A DNA stretch of 5,915 nucleotides from Nitrosospira sp. (lineage in GTDB: Bacteria; Pseudomonadota; Gammaproteobacteria; Burkholderiales; Nitrosomonadaceae). Location of the stretch: the NCBI GenBank assembly GCA_030453055.1, contig JAKDLC010000142.1, positions 1-5,915 on the forward strand, given 5' to 3'. The notes under the pieces are model-generated. The model searched no databases. It worked only from the letters and a program-made list of their open reading frames with translations, and was not told where the DNA came from. Below are positions 1 to 4,576 of the stretch, one piece after another. A program made the position numbers and the translations under genes. The first letter of the stretch is position 1. Each line of letters opens with the position of its first letter.

Positions 1-26
1 GCCTTTGAGGCGCTCACCATTCCAAG

Positions 27-45
27 CCACCGGCTTTGCCGGTGG
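27..45. repeat. Perfect 8-bp stem-loop, possible IS/REP-type hairpin
   Basis: CCACCGGC at 27-34 and GCCGGTGG at 38-45 are exact reverse complements around a TTT loop. On the plus strand the stem is followed by TATTT, which is too short for a convincing intrinsic terminator, and on the minus strand there is no T tract. Compact GC-rich hairpins of this kind occur at IS200/IS605-family ends and in REP elements. The recombinase and IS-like debris just to the right makes a mobile-element origin reasonable, but no transposase gene is visible in the window. A second, weaker inverted repeat, GTTACCC at 65-71 with GGGTAAC at 82-88, lies between this hairpin and the repeats at 96-137. Confidence 0.5.
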
Positions 46-95
46 TATTTGACTTCATAAAACTGTTACCCATTTCATTAAGGGTAACCTGAGTG

Positions 96-137
96 CGCAT
101 TCCACTGAAACTGGGCACGCATTCCACGGCAAACGGG
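96..137. repeat. Two direct repeats resembling an IS21-family terminus
   Basis: The 10-mer CGCATTCCAC occurs at 96-105 and again at 118-127, exactly 22 bp apart, about two helical turns. The similarity runs on: 97-115 and 119-137 agree at 15 of 19 positions. IS21-family elements carry several short direct repeats near their ends as transposase binding sites, and repeats with a CATTCCAC core followed by AAAC are what I recall for proteobacterial members. No istA or istB coding sequence is present, so if this is an IS21 end the element lies to the left of the window or has been lost. The direct repeat is certain; the family assignment is from memory. Confidence 0.4.
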
Positions 138-215
138 AAGCTATGTTGGCGATCATGGGTGCAATTGCAGAGTTCGAGCGCGCTCTTTATGCTTGAGCGT
201 CAATTAGATGGGTAT
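135..215 (+). pseudogene. Fragment of a serine recombinase (resolvase/invertase family), frameshifted
   Basis: Joining two reading phases gives a stretch very like the end of the serine-recombinase catalytic domain: GKL (135-143), then MLAIMGAIAEFER (143-181), then LFMLERQLDGY (183-215). In Tn3-resolvase/Pin-type proteins this part reads roughly GKLMLTMLGAIAEFER followed by LMLERQREGI and lies at the start of the long helix E. A one-base loss near 142 and a one-base gain near 182 explain the phase changes. Neither the N-terminal catalytic serine region nor the C-terminal helix-turn-helix is present, so this is a dead remnant. Its 5' boundary coincides with the IS21-like repeats, and its 3' end overlaps the last codons of the minus-strand gene ending at 200. 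The recognition rests on a short but characteristic motif. Confidence 0.6.
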
Positions 216-586
216 GGACGATGCTTATGTAATCGCGGCTTATGCGATTTCAGCAAATGCATCATCGAGGGGAGCAATTGCCGCATCATCAATGCTCGGG
301 CCTGGCTGCCCAATACCGCCACCGCAATGGCGGCGCCGCCTTTTACCGCCCGGCTCAACGATCCCCGCGGCAGCACCGCGAGCGTCGCCAGCAGTCCTAT
401 GGCGGCGGAGGAGTAAGGATGGCGCGTCAGAAATTTGAACGTATGGCTGCGGGGGAATGCATGGGCATCGCCGGGATGACCATAATTATGGTTATCCTCA
501 TCAACGAAGCGGGAGCGGAAGTTTCGGCGGCTGGCGTGCATCCGCTCCAATAGCGCTCGTTTTTCCTCTTCGAGGGAGGTGTTCAT
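200..586 (-). CDS. Small YqjK-like membrane protein, possibly with altered C-terminus
   Basis: A 128-residue basic protein. The N-terminal part (residues 5-25, EEEKRALLERMHASRRNFRS) resembles the YqjK family start, where a charged helix of the LL.RI...R type precedes the membrane part. Residues 59-75 and 83-97 are hydrophobic and could be one or two membrane helices. The tail from about residue 113 is Lys/Arg/His-rich. Start: ATG at 586 has an AAGGA Shine-Dalgarno six bases upstream (593-597) and overlaps the stop of the preceding holin-like gene in an ATGA junction, which indicates translational coupling. The role of YqjK is unknown; it travels with YqjD and YqjE in proteobacteria. The final codons (200-215) lie in the recombinase remnant, so the native C-terminus may have been replaced. 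Gene reality is well supported by the operon; the family name less so. Confidence 0.7.
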   Translation of the reverse strand: MNTSLEEEKRALLERMHASRRNFRSRFVDEDNHNYGHPGDAHAFPRSHTFKFLTRHPYSSAAIGLLATLAVLPRGSLSRAVKGGAAIAVAVLGSQARALMMRQLLPSMMHLLKSHKPRLHKHRPYPSN

Positions 587-951
587 ACCACATCCTTCAT
601 CAGCTCGATATCCTGCCGCAATTCACCCCGCAGGGTATCAAAAGCCGAAACGGGGCGAGCCTTGTCCCGAATTGCCCGATAAGCCGCGAAGGCGATCAAG
701 GCATAGATAACCGCCACCCCCCATGCGGCGATCGCCCGATAGGAGGTATCCCAACAGGTAACGATGACGGCCAGCCCCAGAAATATCAGGCTCAAGAAAG
801 CGAAAAGGGTGGCCACCGCAAAACCGATTACCCGCTGCTTCAAATCCCGCCCTTGAATCTCCATCAATATTCTCAACAACTCCAGGTACTCGTCGACACG
901 TTCCAGCGCAATACCTCCCAGTCGCTTGGCTTTTTCAATGGTCTCAAACAT
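583..951 (-). CDS. YqjE / phage-holin-like (Holin_X) family inner-membrane protein
   Basis: A 122-residue protein with an amphipathic N-terminal helix (residues 1-40), two strong transmembrane segments (about 41-66 and 73-93) and a cytoplasmic tail with FDTLRGELRQDIELMK at 104-119. That tail (TLR.EL..D...L) and the two-helix layout are typical of the YqjE/putative actinobacterial holin-X family. Despite the name, chromosomal members are not known to lyse cells; in E. coli yqjE sits with yqjD and yqjK in a stress-associated cluster. ATG at 951 is the only reasonable start, since the next upstream in-frame ATG is followed by a TAA. No good Shine-Dalgarno is visible before it. The stop overlaps the next gene's start by four bases. 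Upstream, 91 bp separate it from the DUF883 gene. Confidence 0.85.
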   Translation of the reverse strand: MFETIEKAKRLGGIALERVDEYLELLRILMEIQGRDLKQRVIGFAVATLFAFLSLIFLGLAVIVTCWDTSYRAIAAWGVAVIYALIAFAAYRAIRDKARPVSAFDTLRGELRQDIELMKDVV

Positions 952-1020
952 GGCGGTTTAATCTGAATCCACCATGTAGCGAATTCACCATCCAATTGAA
1001 AGTCAAGCGGGTCATAGCGT

Positions 1021-1045
1021 GCGGTCAACGGCCGGTTCAGGATCA
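1021..1045. repeat. Copy A of a small dispersed repeat (copy B at 2752-2777)
   Basis: This 25-base stretch in the gap between the two minus-strand membrane genes matches 2752-2777, in the rpsB-tsf spacer, at 23 positions with two substitutions and one single-base gap. Shared blocks are GCGGTCAAC, GCCGG, TTCA and GATCA. The last three bases are the complement of the DUF883 gene's stop codon. The rest of the 952-1042 spacer shows no clear terminator or promoter. The repeat is in the same orientation at both places. Whether it is a genome-wide repeat or a binding site cannot be told from one window. Confidence 0.45.
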
Positions 1046-1456
1046 ACGACGGGTAATCAACACACCAAGCAGAAGGCCGGCTAACGCCGCATAGCCGACC
1101 GATTGCATGGGGTGTCCTTTTACGTAATCGCGGGAATACGCAACGCCATGATCGAATTGCTCGCGGGCGTCCTCCGCCATTACGCTGGCGGCTTCCCGGG
1201 TGGAGGCAATCTTCGCCATCAGCTTTTCCTTCGCTTCCTCCACCTCGGCTTCCGATAATGTGGAGATACGAGAGATCAGGTCTCCCAGATCGTCCCGGAG
1301 GTTGGCCATTTCTTCACGGGCGGTGGCGCTTGCCTTCCTGCCTGCCGATTTGGCGGCGTCCCCTACCTTATGGGCTGCTGCGCCTGCGTGATGCGCCGTG
1401 TGTTTCACCTCAGCTTCTATTTCACCCTTTTTATTCGTGGAAGTATCGGTTGCCAT
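1043..1456 (-). CDS. DUF883 / ElaB-YqjD family tail-anchored protein
   Basis: A 137-residue protein. Residues 1-115 are charged, Ala-rich and helical, with probable coiled coil around 48-110. The end is a conserved C-terminal module: YVKGHPMQSVGYAALAGLLL at 111-130, then GVLITRR, i.e. one transmembrane helix with small-residue spacing and a terminal double Arg. This layout defines the DUF883 (ElaB/YqjD/YgaM) family. In E. coli, YqjD is anchored by its C-terminal helix in the inner membrane, binds 70S and 100S ribosomes through its N-terminal part, and is made in stationary phase under RpoS; function here is inferred from that. I place the start at ATG 1456, which has AAGGAG (1463-1468) six bases away; a TTG two codons upstream lies against that site and is unlikely. 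It is the first gene of the minus-strand cassette and is divergent from rpsB. Confidence 0.9.
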   Translation of the reverse strand: MATDTSTNKKGEIEAEVKHTAHHAGAAAHKVGDAAKSAGRKASATAREEMANLRDDLGDLISRISTLSEAEVEEAKEKLMAKIASTREAASVMAEDAREQFDHGVAYSRDYVKGHPMQSVGYAALAGLLLGVLITRR

Positions 1457-1672
1457 GTTCAACTCCTTTTTGTAAATGGAAAGTAGATTATTTCAACATG
1501 AAACGGCAGTTTCCCGCAATTGGCGATTCCGGTATGTACGTTGACCCACATAATCGAATCGATTTTACTGGTTCAACCGTCGTTCTCATTGCTTACGAGG
1601 CGCCGCCGTAATCCAATCGTAACATCTTCCTATCGGACAGGGGCAGCGATGTCCGGTATTCACAGGTTCAAA

Positions 1673-1702
1673 TTGAGCGAATCCCGGCAAAAATGGTATA
1701 AT
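1673..1702 (+). promoter_or_regulatory. rpsB operon promoter (extended -10, GC-rich discriminator)
   Basis: TTGAGC at 1673-1678 and a perfect TATAAT at 1697-1702 are separated by 18 bp. TGG directly before the -10 supplies the extended TGn motif, which can compensate for the 4-of-6 -35 box. The bases after the -10 (GCCGCGCT) form a GC-rich discriminator, a usual feature of stringently controlled ribosomal promoters. The E. coli rpsB promoter is also described as extended -10 with a GC-rich discriminator. The start of transcription should be near 1709, giving a leader of about 180 nt. Growth-rate and ppGpp control is inferred, not shown. Confidence 0.8.
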
Positions 1703-1751
1703 GCCGCGCTAATCCGGTTTCGCGGTTGTTTTCATTGCCGCGGCCGGGTTA

Positions 1752-1804
1752 ACCCGGATGTTTCATCTGCGCAATCATCACGCGAATTTATGAAACATCC
1801 GGGT
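1752..1804 (+). repeat. Perfect 15-bp inverted repeat in the rpsB leader
   Basis: ACCCGGATGTTTCAT (1752-1766) is exactly complementary to ATGAAACATCCGGGT (1790-1804), with a 23-nt loop that has its own small CGC/GCG pairing (1770-1772 with 1782-1784). It is not followed by a T tract, so it is not an intrinsic terminator. Its left arm overlaps a 14-bp palindrome, CCGGGTTAACCCGG at 1744-1757, which can form a rival hairpin with a TTAA loop. Fifteen uninterrupted pairs in a short leader is unlikely by chance. It could be an RNA regulatory stem, a transcription-factor site, or a relic of a small inverted-repeat element. Confidence 0.85.
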
Positions 1805-1860
1805 AAAATTCGCAAATCCGCCAATTCCAGGGGTGCTCTCTCCGATAGAGCGGCTATGGC

Positions 1861-1877
1861 GGGTTGAGGCTCAACCC
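1861..1877 (+). promoter_or_regulatory. Hairpin just upstream of the rpsB ribosome binding site
   Basis: GGGTTGA (1861-1867) and TCAACCC (1871-1877) pair perfectly around a GGC loop. The stem ends one base before the AAAGGAG Shine-Dalgarno (1879-1885), which is itself five bases from the ATG. The first two G bases of the stem are also the last two of the competing TGGCGG arm at 1857-1862, so the two helices cannot both be complete. A protein or alternative fold that extends or locks this helix could limit 30S access. The effect on translation is inferred. Confidence 0.6.
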
Positions 1878-1890
1878 TAAAGGAGAATTC

Positions 1891-2634
1891 ATGTCAGTAA
1901 CCATGCGGCAAATGCTTGAAGCAGGCGTCCATTTTGGACACCAGACCCGTTTCTGGAATCCCGGGATGGCTCAGTATATTTTCGGCCATCGCAACAAGAT
2001 ACATATCATCAATCTGGAAAAAACCCTGGTGATGTACCAGGACGCGATGAAATACGTGCGTCAGTTATCGGCCAATAAGGGCACTATCCTTTTCGTCGGC
2101 ACCAAGCGTCAGGCACGCGATATCGTGCGTGAGGAAGCGCTGCGTTGCGGCGCTCCCTACGTTGATCAGCGCTGGCTTGGCGGAATGCTGACCAACTTCA
2201 AGACGATAAAACAATCTGTCAAGCGGCTGCATGATATGGAAGCAATGGCGGAGGATGGCACGCTTGATAAGCTTTCCAAGAAAGAAGCGCTGGATATTCA
2301 GCGTGAACTGGAAAAACTCAATCGCAGCCTGGGCGGCATCAAGGACATGAAAGGAATCCCCGACGCCATGTTTGTGATCGATGTGGGCTACCAGAAAGGT
2401 GCGATCACCGAGGCCAAGAAACTCGGTATTCCAATAGTGGGTGTGGTGGATACCAATCACAGTCCTGAAGGATTGGATTATGTGATTCCCGGCAACGACG
2501 ATTCCAGTCAGGCGATACGCCTCTATGCACGAGGTGTAGCCGATGCGATTCTCGAAGGACGCAACCAGATTGTTCATGAAATCGTCAGCGACGAATTTGT
2601 GGAAGCGGATGAGACGATAGCGGCGGAACAGTGA
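1891..2634 (+). CDS. rpsB: 30S ribosomal protein S2
   Basis: A 247-residue protein, close to the usual length (241 in E. coli) and recognisable over its whole length as uS2. Landmarks are [20 protein letters not shown] (5-24), the [11 protein letters not shown] block (35-45), FVGTKRQA (68-75), [12 protein letters not shown] (94-105), a helical hairpin at about 108-150, [12 protein letters not shown] (155-166) and [20 protein letters not shown] (185-204). S2 joins the 30S subunit late, sits between head and body near S1 and S8, and is needed for S1 binding. Start ATG 1891 follows AAAGGAG by five bases; a TTG-led extension nine codons longer runs through the leader hairpin and is rejected. First gene of the operon; probably autoregulated through its leader. 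The acidic C-terminal tail ([14 protein letters not shown]) ends at TGA inside a 17-bp tandem duplication. Confidence 0.98.
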   Translation: MSVTMRQMLEAGVHFGHQTRFWNPGMAQYIFGHRNKIHIINLEKTLVMYQDAMKYVRQLSANKGTILFVGTKRQARDIVREEALRCGAPYVDQRWLGGMLTNFKTIKQSVKRLHDMEAMAEDGTLDKLSKKEALDIQRELEKLNRSLGGIKDMKGIPDAMFVIDVGYQKGAITEAKKLGIPIVGVVDTNHSPEGLDYVIPGNDDSSQAIRLYARGVADAILEGRNQIVHEIVSDEFVEADETIAAEQ

Positions 2635-2660
2635 TTAACCTGCAACAGTGGTTAAACTGC
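2627..2660 (+). repeat. Tandem 17-bp duplication spanning the rpsB stop codon
   Basis: 2627-2643 (AACAGTGATTAACCTGC) and 2644-2660 (AACAGTGGTTAAACTGC) are adjacent and agree at 15 of 17 positions. The first copy includes the rpsB TGA; in the second the TGA is TGG. TTAACC (2635-2640) and GGTTAA (2650-2655) from the two copies can also pair as a weak hairpin just after the stop. The arrangement looks like a slippage duplication at the gene end that has since drifted. Confidence 0.75.
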
Positions 2661-2661
2661 A

Positions 2662-2686
2662 TCCCTGCGGTTGTCCCTGCGGTTGT
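2662..2686 (+). repeat. Perfect 12-bp tandem repeat in the rpsB-tsf spacer
   Basis: TCCCTGCGGTTG occurs twice in a row without a mismatch (2662-2673 and 2674-2685), followed by one more T. It starts two bases after the 17-bp duplication. No protein is encoded here. The perfect identity suggests a recent event and potential for copy-number variation between strains. The rest of the 2635-2875 spacer contains the dispersed repeat at 2752-2777 and the tsf ribosome binding site, with no clear promoter or intrinsic terminator. Confidence 0.8.
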
Positions 2687-2751
2687 AGTTGCTGCGCAAG
2701 AAAAATAATTTCAGGTCAGCGTAACGGAAGATGAGTTGAAAAATGAACTGC

Positions 2752-2777
2752 GCGGTCAACCGCCGGATTCAAGATCA
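2752..2777. repeat. Copy B of a small dispersed repeat (copy A at 1021-1045)
   Basis: This matches copy A at 23 positions with two substitutions and one extra A. Unlike copy A, it has GCGG-TCAA-CCGC at its left end, a small hairpin (2752-2763) created by the C at 2761. It lies about 100 bp upstream of tsf and so would be in the operon transcript. Function unknown. Confidence 0.45.
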
Positions 2778-2875
2778 GGTACTGCGAATCATTGGGGCTG
2801 ATTCTACAGAGTCGGGCGGGCAACCGGCAATATAGGCGGCGCGGCCTTCCAACTAATTTTGTATTTGGAGCGAGT

Positions 2876-3784
2876 ATGGCGGATATTACCGCACAAATGG
2901 TGAAGGAATTGCGTGACATGACGGGTATGGGCATGATGGAGTGCAAAAGAGCGCTGGCTGAAACAGGCGGCGATATGAAAGCGGCAGAGGATCTTTTGCG
3001 GATCAAGAGTGGCGCCAAGGCGGGCAAGGCCGCCGCACGCGTTGCGGCGGAGGGAATGGTTGGGGCATATATTGCGGCTGATGGCAAGAGCGGCGCTTTG
3101 GTGGAAGTCAATTGCGAAACTGATTTTGTTGCGAGAAACGAGGATTTTATCAATTTCACTCGCAGTCTGGCGCAGTTGATCACGATGAAAAGTCCGATGG
3201 ATACGGAAGCGTTGGCGGCCGCTATGTCGTCAAGCGGCGAAAATGTGGATGAGCTCCGAAAAGCGCTGGTAATGAAGCTGGGCGAAAACATCCATGTGCG
3301 CCGTTTCGCGCGATATGCAACGCAGGGACGTCTTGCTGCCTATTTGCATGGCGCGAAAATCGGTGTGATGGTCGATTACACGGGCGGTGACGAGGCGCTG
3401 GGTAAGGATGTGGCGATGCATATCGCGGCCAGCAAGCCGATTTGCGTTTCGCGCGAGCAGGTTTCACCCGAGTTGCTGGCGCGCGAACGGCAGATCTATG
3501 CCGCGCAAGCGGCGGAAAGCGGCAAGCCTGCCGATATCGTTGCAAAAATGGTGGATGGACGTGTCGCGAAATATCTTGCCGAAGTGTCGCTGCTTGGCCA
3601 GCCTTTCGTCAAAGACCCGGATCAGCCCGTGGAAAAACTGCTTGCGGCGAAATCCGCCAAAGTCAACGGCTTTACCTTGTTTGTCGTGGGGGAGGGTATC
3701 GAAAAGAAGTCCGGCGATTTCGCTACCGAGGTAATGGCCCAGGTAAGCCAGGTGAAAGAAGACAAGGCGTCGCAGCCAAACTAA
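2876..3784 (+). CDS. tsf: Elongation factor Ts
   Basis: A 302-residue protein that acts in the cytoplasm as the guanine-nucleotide exchange factor of EF-Tu, displacing GDP. Residues 1-50 form the UBA-like EF-Tu-binding domain ([20 protein letters not shown] at 9-28). The signature [12 protein letters not shown] (80-91) contains the Asp83-Phe84 pair equivalent to E. coli Asp80-Phe81, which pushes into the EF-Tu Mg-binding region. Later conserved blocks are [44 protein letters not shown] and [15 protein letters not shown]. It is somewhat longer than the E. coli protein (283), with extra residues in the second half and a Lys/Gln-rich tail. ATG 2876 follows GGAG (2867-2870) by five bases; the 28-codon upstream extension does not resemble EF-Ts. 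The 241-bp gap from rpsB is typical of this pair. Confidence 0.98.
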   Translation: MADITAQMVKELRDMTGMGMMECKRALAETGGDMKAAEDLLRIKSGAKAGKAAARVAAEGMVGAYIAADGKSGALVEVNCETDFVARNEDFINFTRSLAQLITMKSPMDTEALAAAMSSSGENVDELRKALVMKLGENIHVRRFARYATQGRLAAYLHGAKIGVMVDYTGGDEALGKDVAMHIAASKPICVSREQVSPELLARERQIYAAQAAESGKPADIVAKMVDGRVAKYLAEVSLLGQPFVKDPDQPVEKLLAAKSAKVNGFTLFVVGEGIEKKSGDFATEVMAQVSQVKEDKASQPN

Positions 3785-3802
3785 AGATACCTCACGACAT
3801 CC

Positions 3803-4519
3803 ATGACGACCGCCGCTTACAAGCGTATTCTGCTGAAGCTCTCCGGCGAGGCCCTGATGGGTGACGATAGCCATGGCATCAACCGCACCGTCATCGAGCG
3901 AATTGTCGCCGAAATCCAAGAGGTGAACCGGCTGGGCGTCGAAGTGGCCGTAGTCATCGGCGGGGGCAATATTTTTCGCGGCATGGCGTCCGCGGAAGAT
4001 GGGATGGATCGCGCCACCGCCGATTACATGGGCATGCTGGCTACGGTCATGAACGCCCTGGCATTGCAGGACGCGATGCGCCGTAGCGGACTGGCAAGCC
4101 GGGTGCAGTCTGCGCTGCGCATCGATCAAGTGGTGGAACCTTATGTTCGCGGTAAAGCAATGCGCTATCTGGAGGAGGGGAAAGTAGTGATTTTTGCCGC
4201 AGGAACCGGCAACCCCTTCTTTACCACCGATACCGCCGCCGCATTGCGCGGAATGGAAATGAATGTGGATATCGTACTCAAGGCCACCAAGGTGGATGGC
4301 GTGTATAGCACGGATCCCAAGACAGACCCCGGCGCCATCCGCTATCAGAATCTGTCATTCGATATGGCCATTGCCCAGAACCTTAAGGTAATGGATGCTA
4401 CCGCACTCACGTTATGTCGCGACCAGAAACTCCCGCTCAAGGTATTCAGTATCTTCAACTCGGGAGCATTGAAACGGGTAGTGATGGGCGAAGACGAGGG
4501 AACGCTGGTGCAGGTTTGA
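3803..4519 (+). CDS. pyrH: UMP kinase (uridylate kinase)
   Basis: A 238-residue member of the amino-acid-kinase fold that phosphorylates UMP to UDP with ATP as a hexamer. It is unrelated to eukaryotic UMP/CMP kinases, is classically activated by GTP and is inhibited by UTP. Visible motifs are [13 protein letters not shown] (6-18, ATP-phosphate binding), [11 protein letters not shown] (50-60), [11 protein letters not shown] (74-84, UMP site), [15 protein letters not shown] (132-146), [15 protein letters not shown] (158-172) and the C-terminal [16 protein letters not shown]. Length matches the family (241 in E. coli). It begins 18 bases after the tsf stop. The bases before ATG 3803 (CACGACATCC) carry no Shine-Dalgarno, so initiation probably relies on coupling to tsf translation or on an unstructured start region. 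UDP feeds RNA precursors and UDP-sugars for cell wall synthesis. Confidence 0.98.
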   Translation: MTTAAYKRILLKLSGEALMGDDSHGINRTVIERIVAEIQEVNRLGVEVAVVIGGGNIFRGMASAEDGMDRATADYMGMLATVMNALALQDAMRRSGLASRVQSALRIDQVVEPYVRGKAMRYLEEGKVVIFAAGTGNPFFTTDTAAALRGMEMNVDIVLKATKVDGVYSTDPKTDPGAIRYQNLSFDMAIAQNLKVMDATALTLCRDQKLPLKVFSIFNSGALKRVVMGEDEGTLVQV

Positions 4520-4537
4520 TTTTCAACTTTTTTACGA

Positions 4538-4565
4538 AGAAGGCGCGCGTTCATTTCCGCCTTCT
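4538..4565 (+). repeat. 8-bp stem-loop between pyrH and frr
   Basis: AGAAGGCG (4538-4545) pairs exactly with CGCCTTCT (4558-4565) around a 12-nt loop, occupying most of the 57-bp gap and ending 11 bases before the frr ATG. The T-rich stretch (4520-4533) lies upstream of the stem, not after it, so it is not a standard terminator on the plus strand, and no T run follows it on the minus strand. It may be an RNase processing or stabilising structure, or may simply present the frr start codon. The role is inferred. Confidence 0.5.
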
Positions 4566-4576
4566 CGCCAACCACT

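Larger units (their letters stand above)
1457..1890. other. Divergent intergenic region between the DUF883 gene and rpsB
   Basis: This 434-bp region has no credible coding sequence; the open frames in it lack ribosome sites and family-like protein sequence. It holds the DUF883 Shine-Dalgarno (1463-1468), the rpsB promoter (1673-1702) and the structured rpsB leader (from about 1709). A further plus-strand promoter-like pair, TTGACC at 1541-1546 and TTTACT at 1564-1569 with 17 bp between, is possible but weak in the -10. Small palindromes AATCGA-A-TCGATT (1552-1564) and TTACG...CGTAA (1593-1611) could be regulator sites for either direction. I could not find a convincing sigma-70 promoter for the minus-strand cassette; a stationary-phase sigma factor would be consistent with the family, but I do not see a clear site. 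Confidence 0.7.
1709..1890 (+). promoter_or_regulatory. Structured rpsB leader, candidate S2 autoregulatory RNA
   Basis: The transcript from the promoter to the rpsB ATG is about 180 nt and can fold into several stems: CGCGG 1721-1725 with CCGCG 1738-1742; a 15-bp stem 1752-1766 with 1790-1804; CCGCCA 1818-1823 with TGGCGG 1857-1862, enclosing GCTCT 1835-1839 with AGAGC 1847-1851; and a 7-bp hairpin 1861-1877. In E. coli, S2 represses its own operon through the rpsB 5' leader, which is about as long. The structures here are directly visible as complementarity; their role in S2 binding is inferred, and I cannot show homology to the gammaproteobacterial leader by eye. Confidence 0.55.

Noticed and set aside
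27..45. Hairpin as an intrinsic terminator
   Set aside because: The stem is perfect, but only TATTT follows on the plus strand and nothing T-rich on the minus strand. A mobile-element or REP-type origin fits at least as well.
457..966. Plus-strand reading frame of 169 codons opposite the yqjE-like gene
   Set aside because: The minus strand carries a clear two-helix membrane protein with family motifs; the plus frame is Gln/Pro/His-rich and featureless.
1460..1462. TTG as start of the DUF883 gene
   Set aside because: It directly abuts the AAGGAG site, leaving no spacing. ATG at 1456-1454 has six bases and is the ordinary choice.
1541..1569. Second plus-strand promoter for rpsB
   Set aside because: TTGACC and 17-bp spacing are good, but TTTACT is a weak -10 and the site at 1673-1702 is much better; kept only as a note.
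1864..1890. N-terminal extension of S2 from a TTG
   Set aside because: It would translate the leader hairpin and the Shine-Dalgarno itself; S2 homologues start at MSVTMRQ.
2065..2577. Antisense reading frame of 170 codons in rpsB
   Set aside because: It is a mirror of a highly conserved gene, with no ribosome site or recognisable protein features.
2662..2686. Tandem 12-mers as the start of a CRISPR array
   Set aside because: The copies are directly adjacent with no spacer, there are only two, and no cas gene is present.
2792..2875. 28-codon N-terminal extension of EF-Ts
   Set aside because: It has no ribosome site, no resemblance to EF-Ts, and ATG 2876 has a good GGAG site and the canonical MADIT start.
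3464..4129. Antisense reading frame of 221 codons across tsf and pyrH
   Set aside because: It is a shadow of two conserved genes on the other strand, running across their junction.
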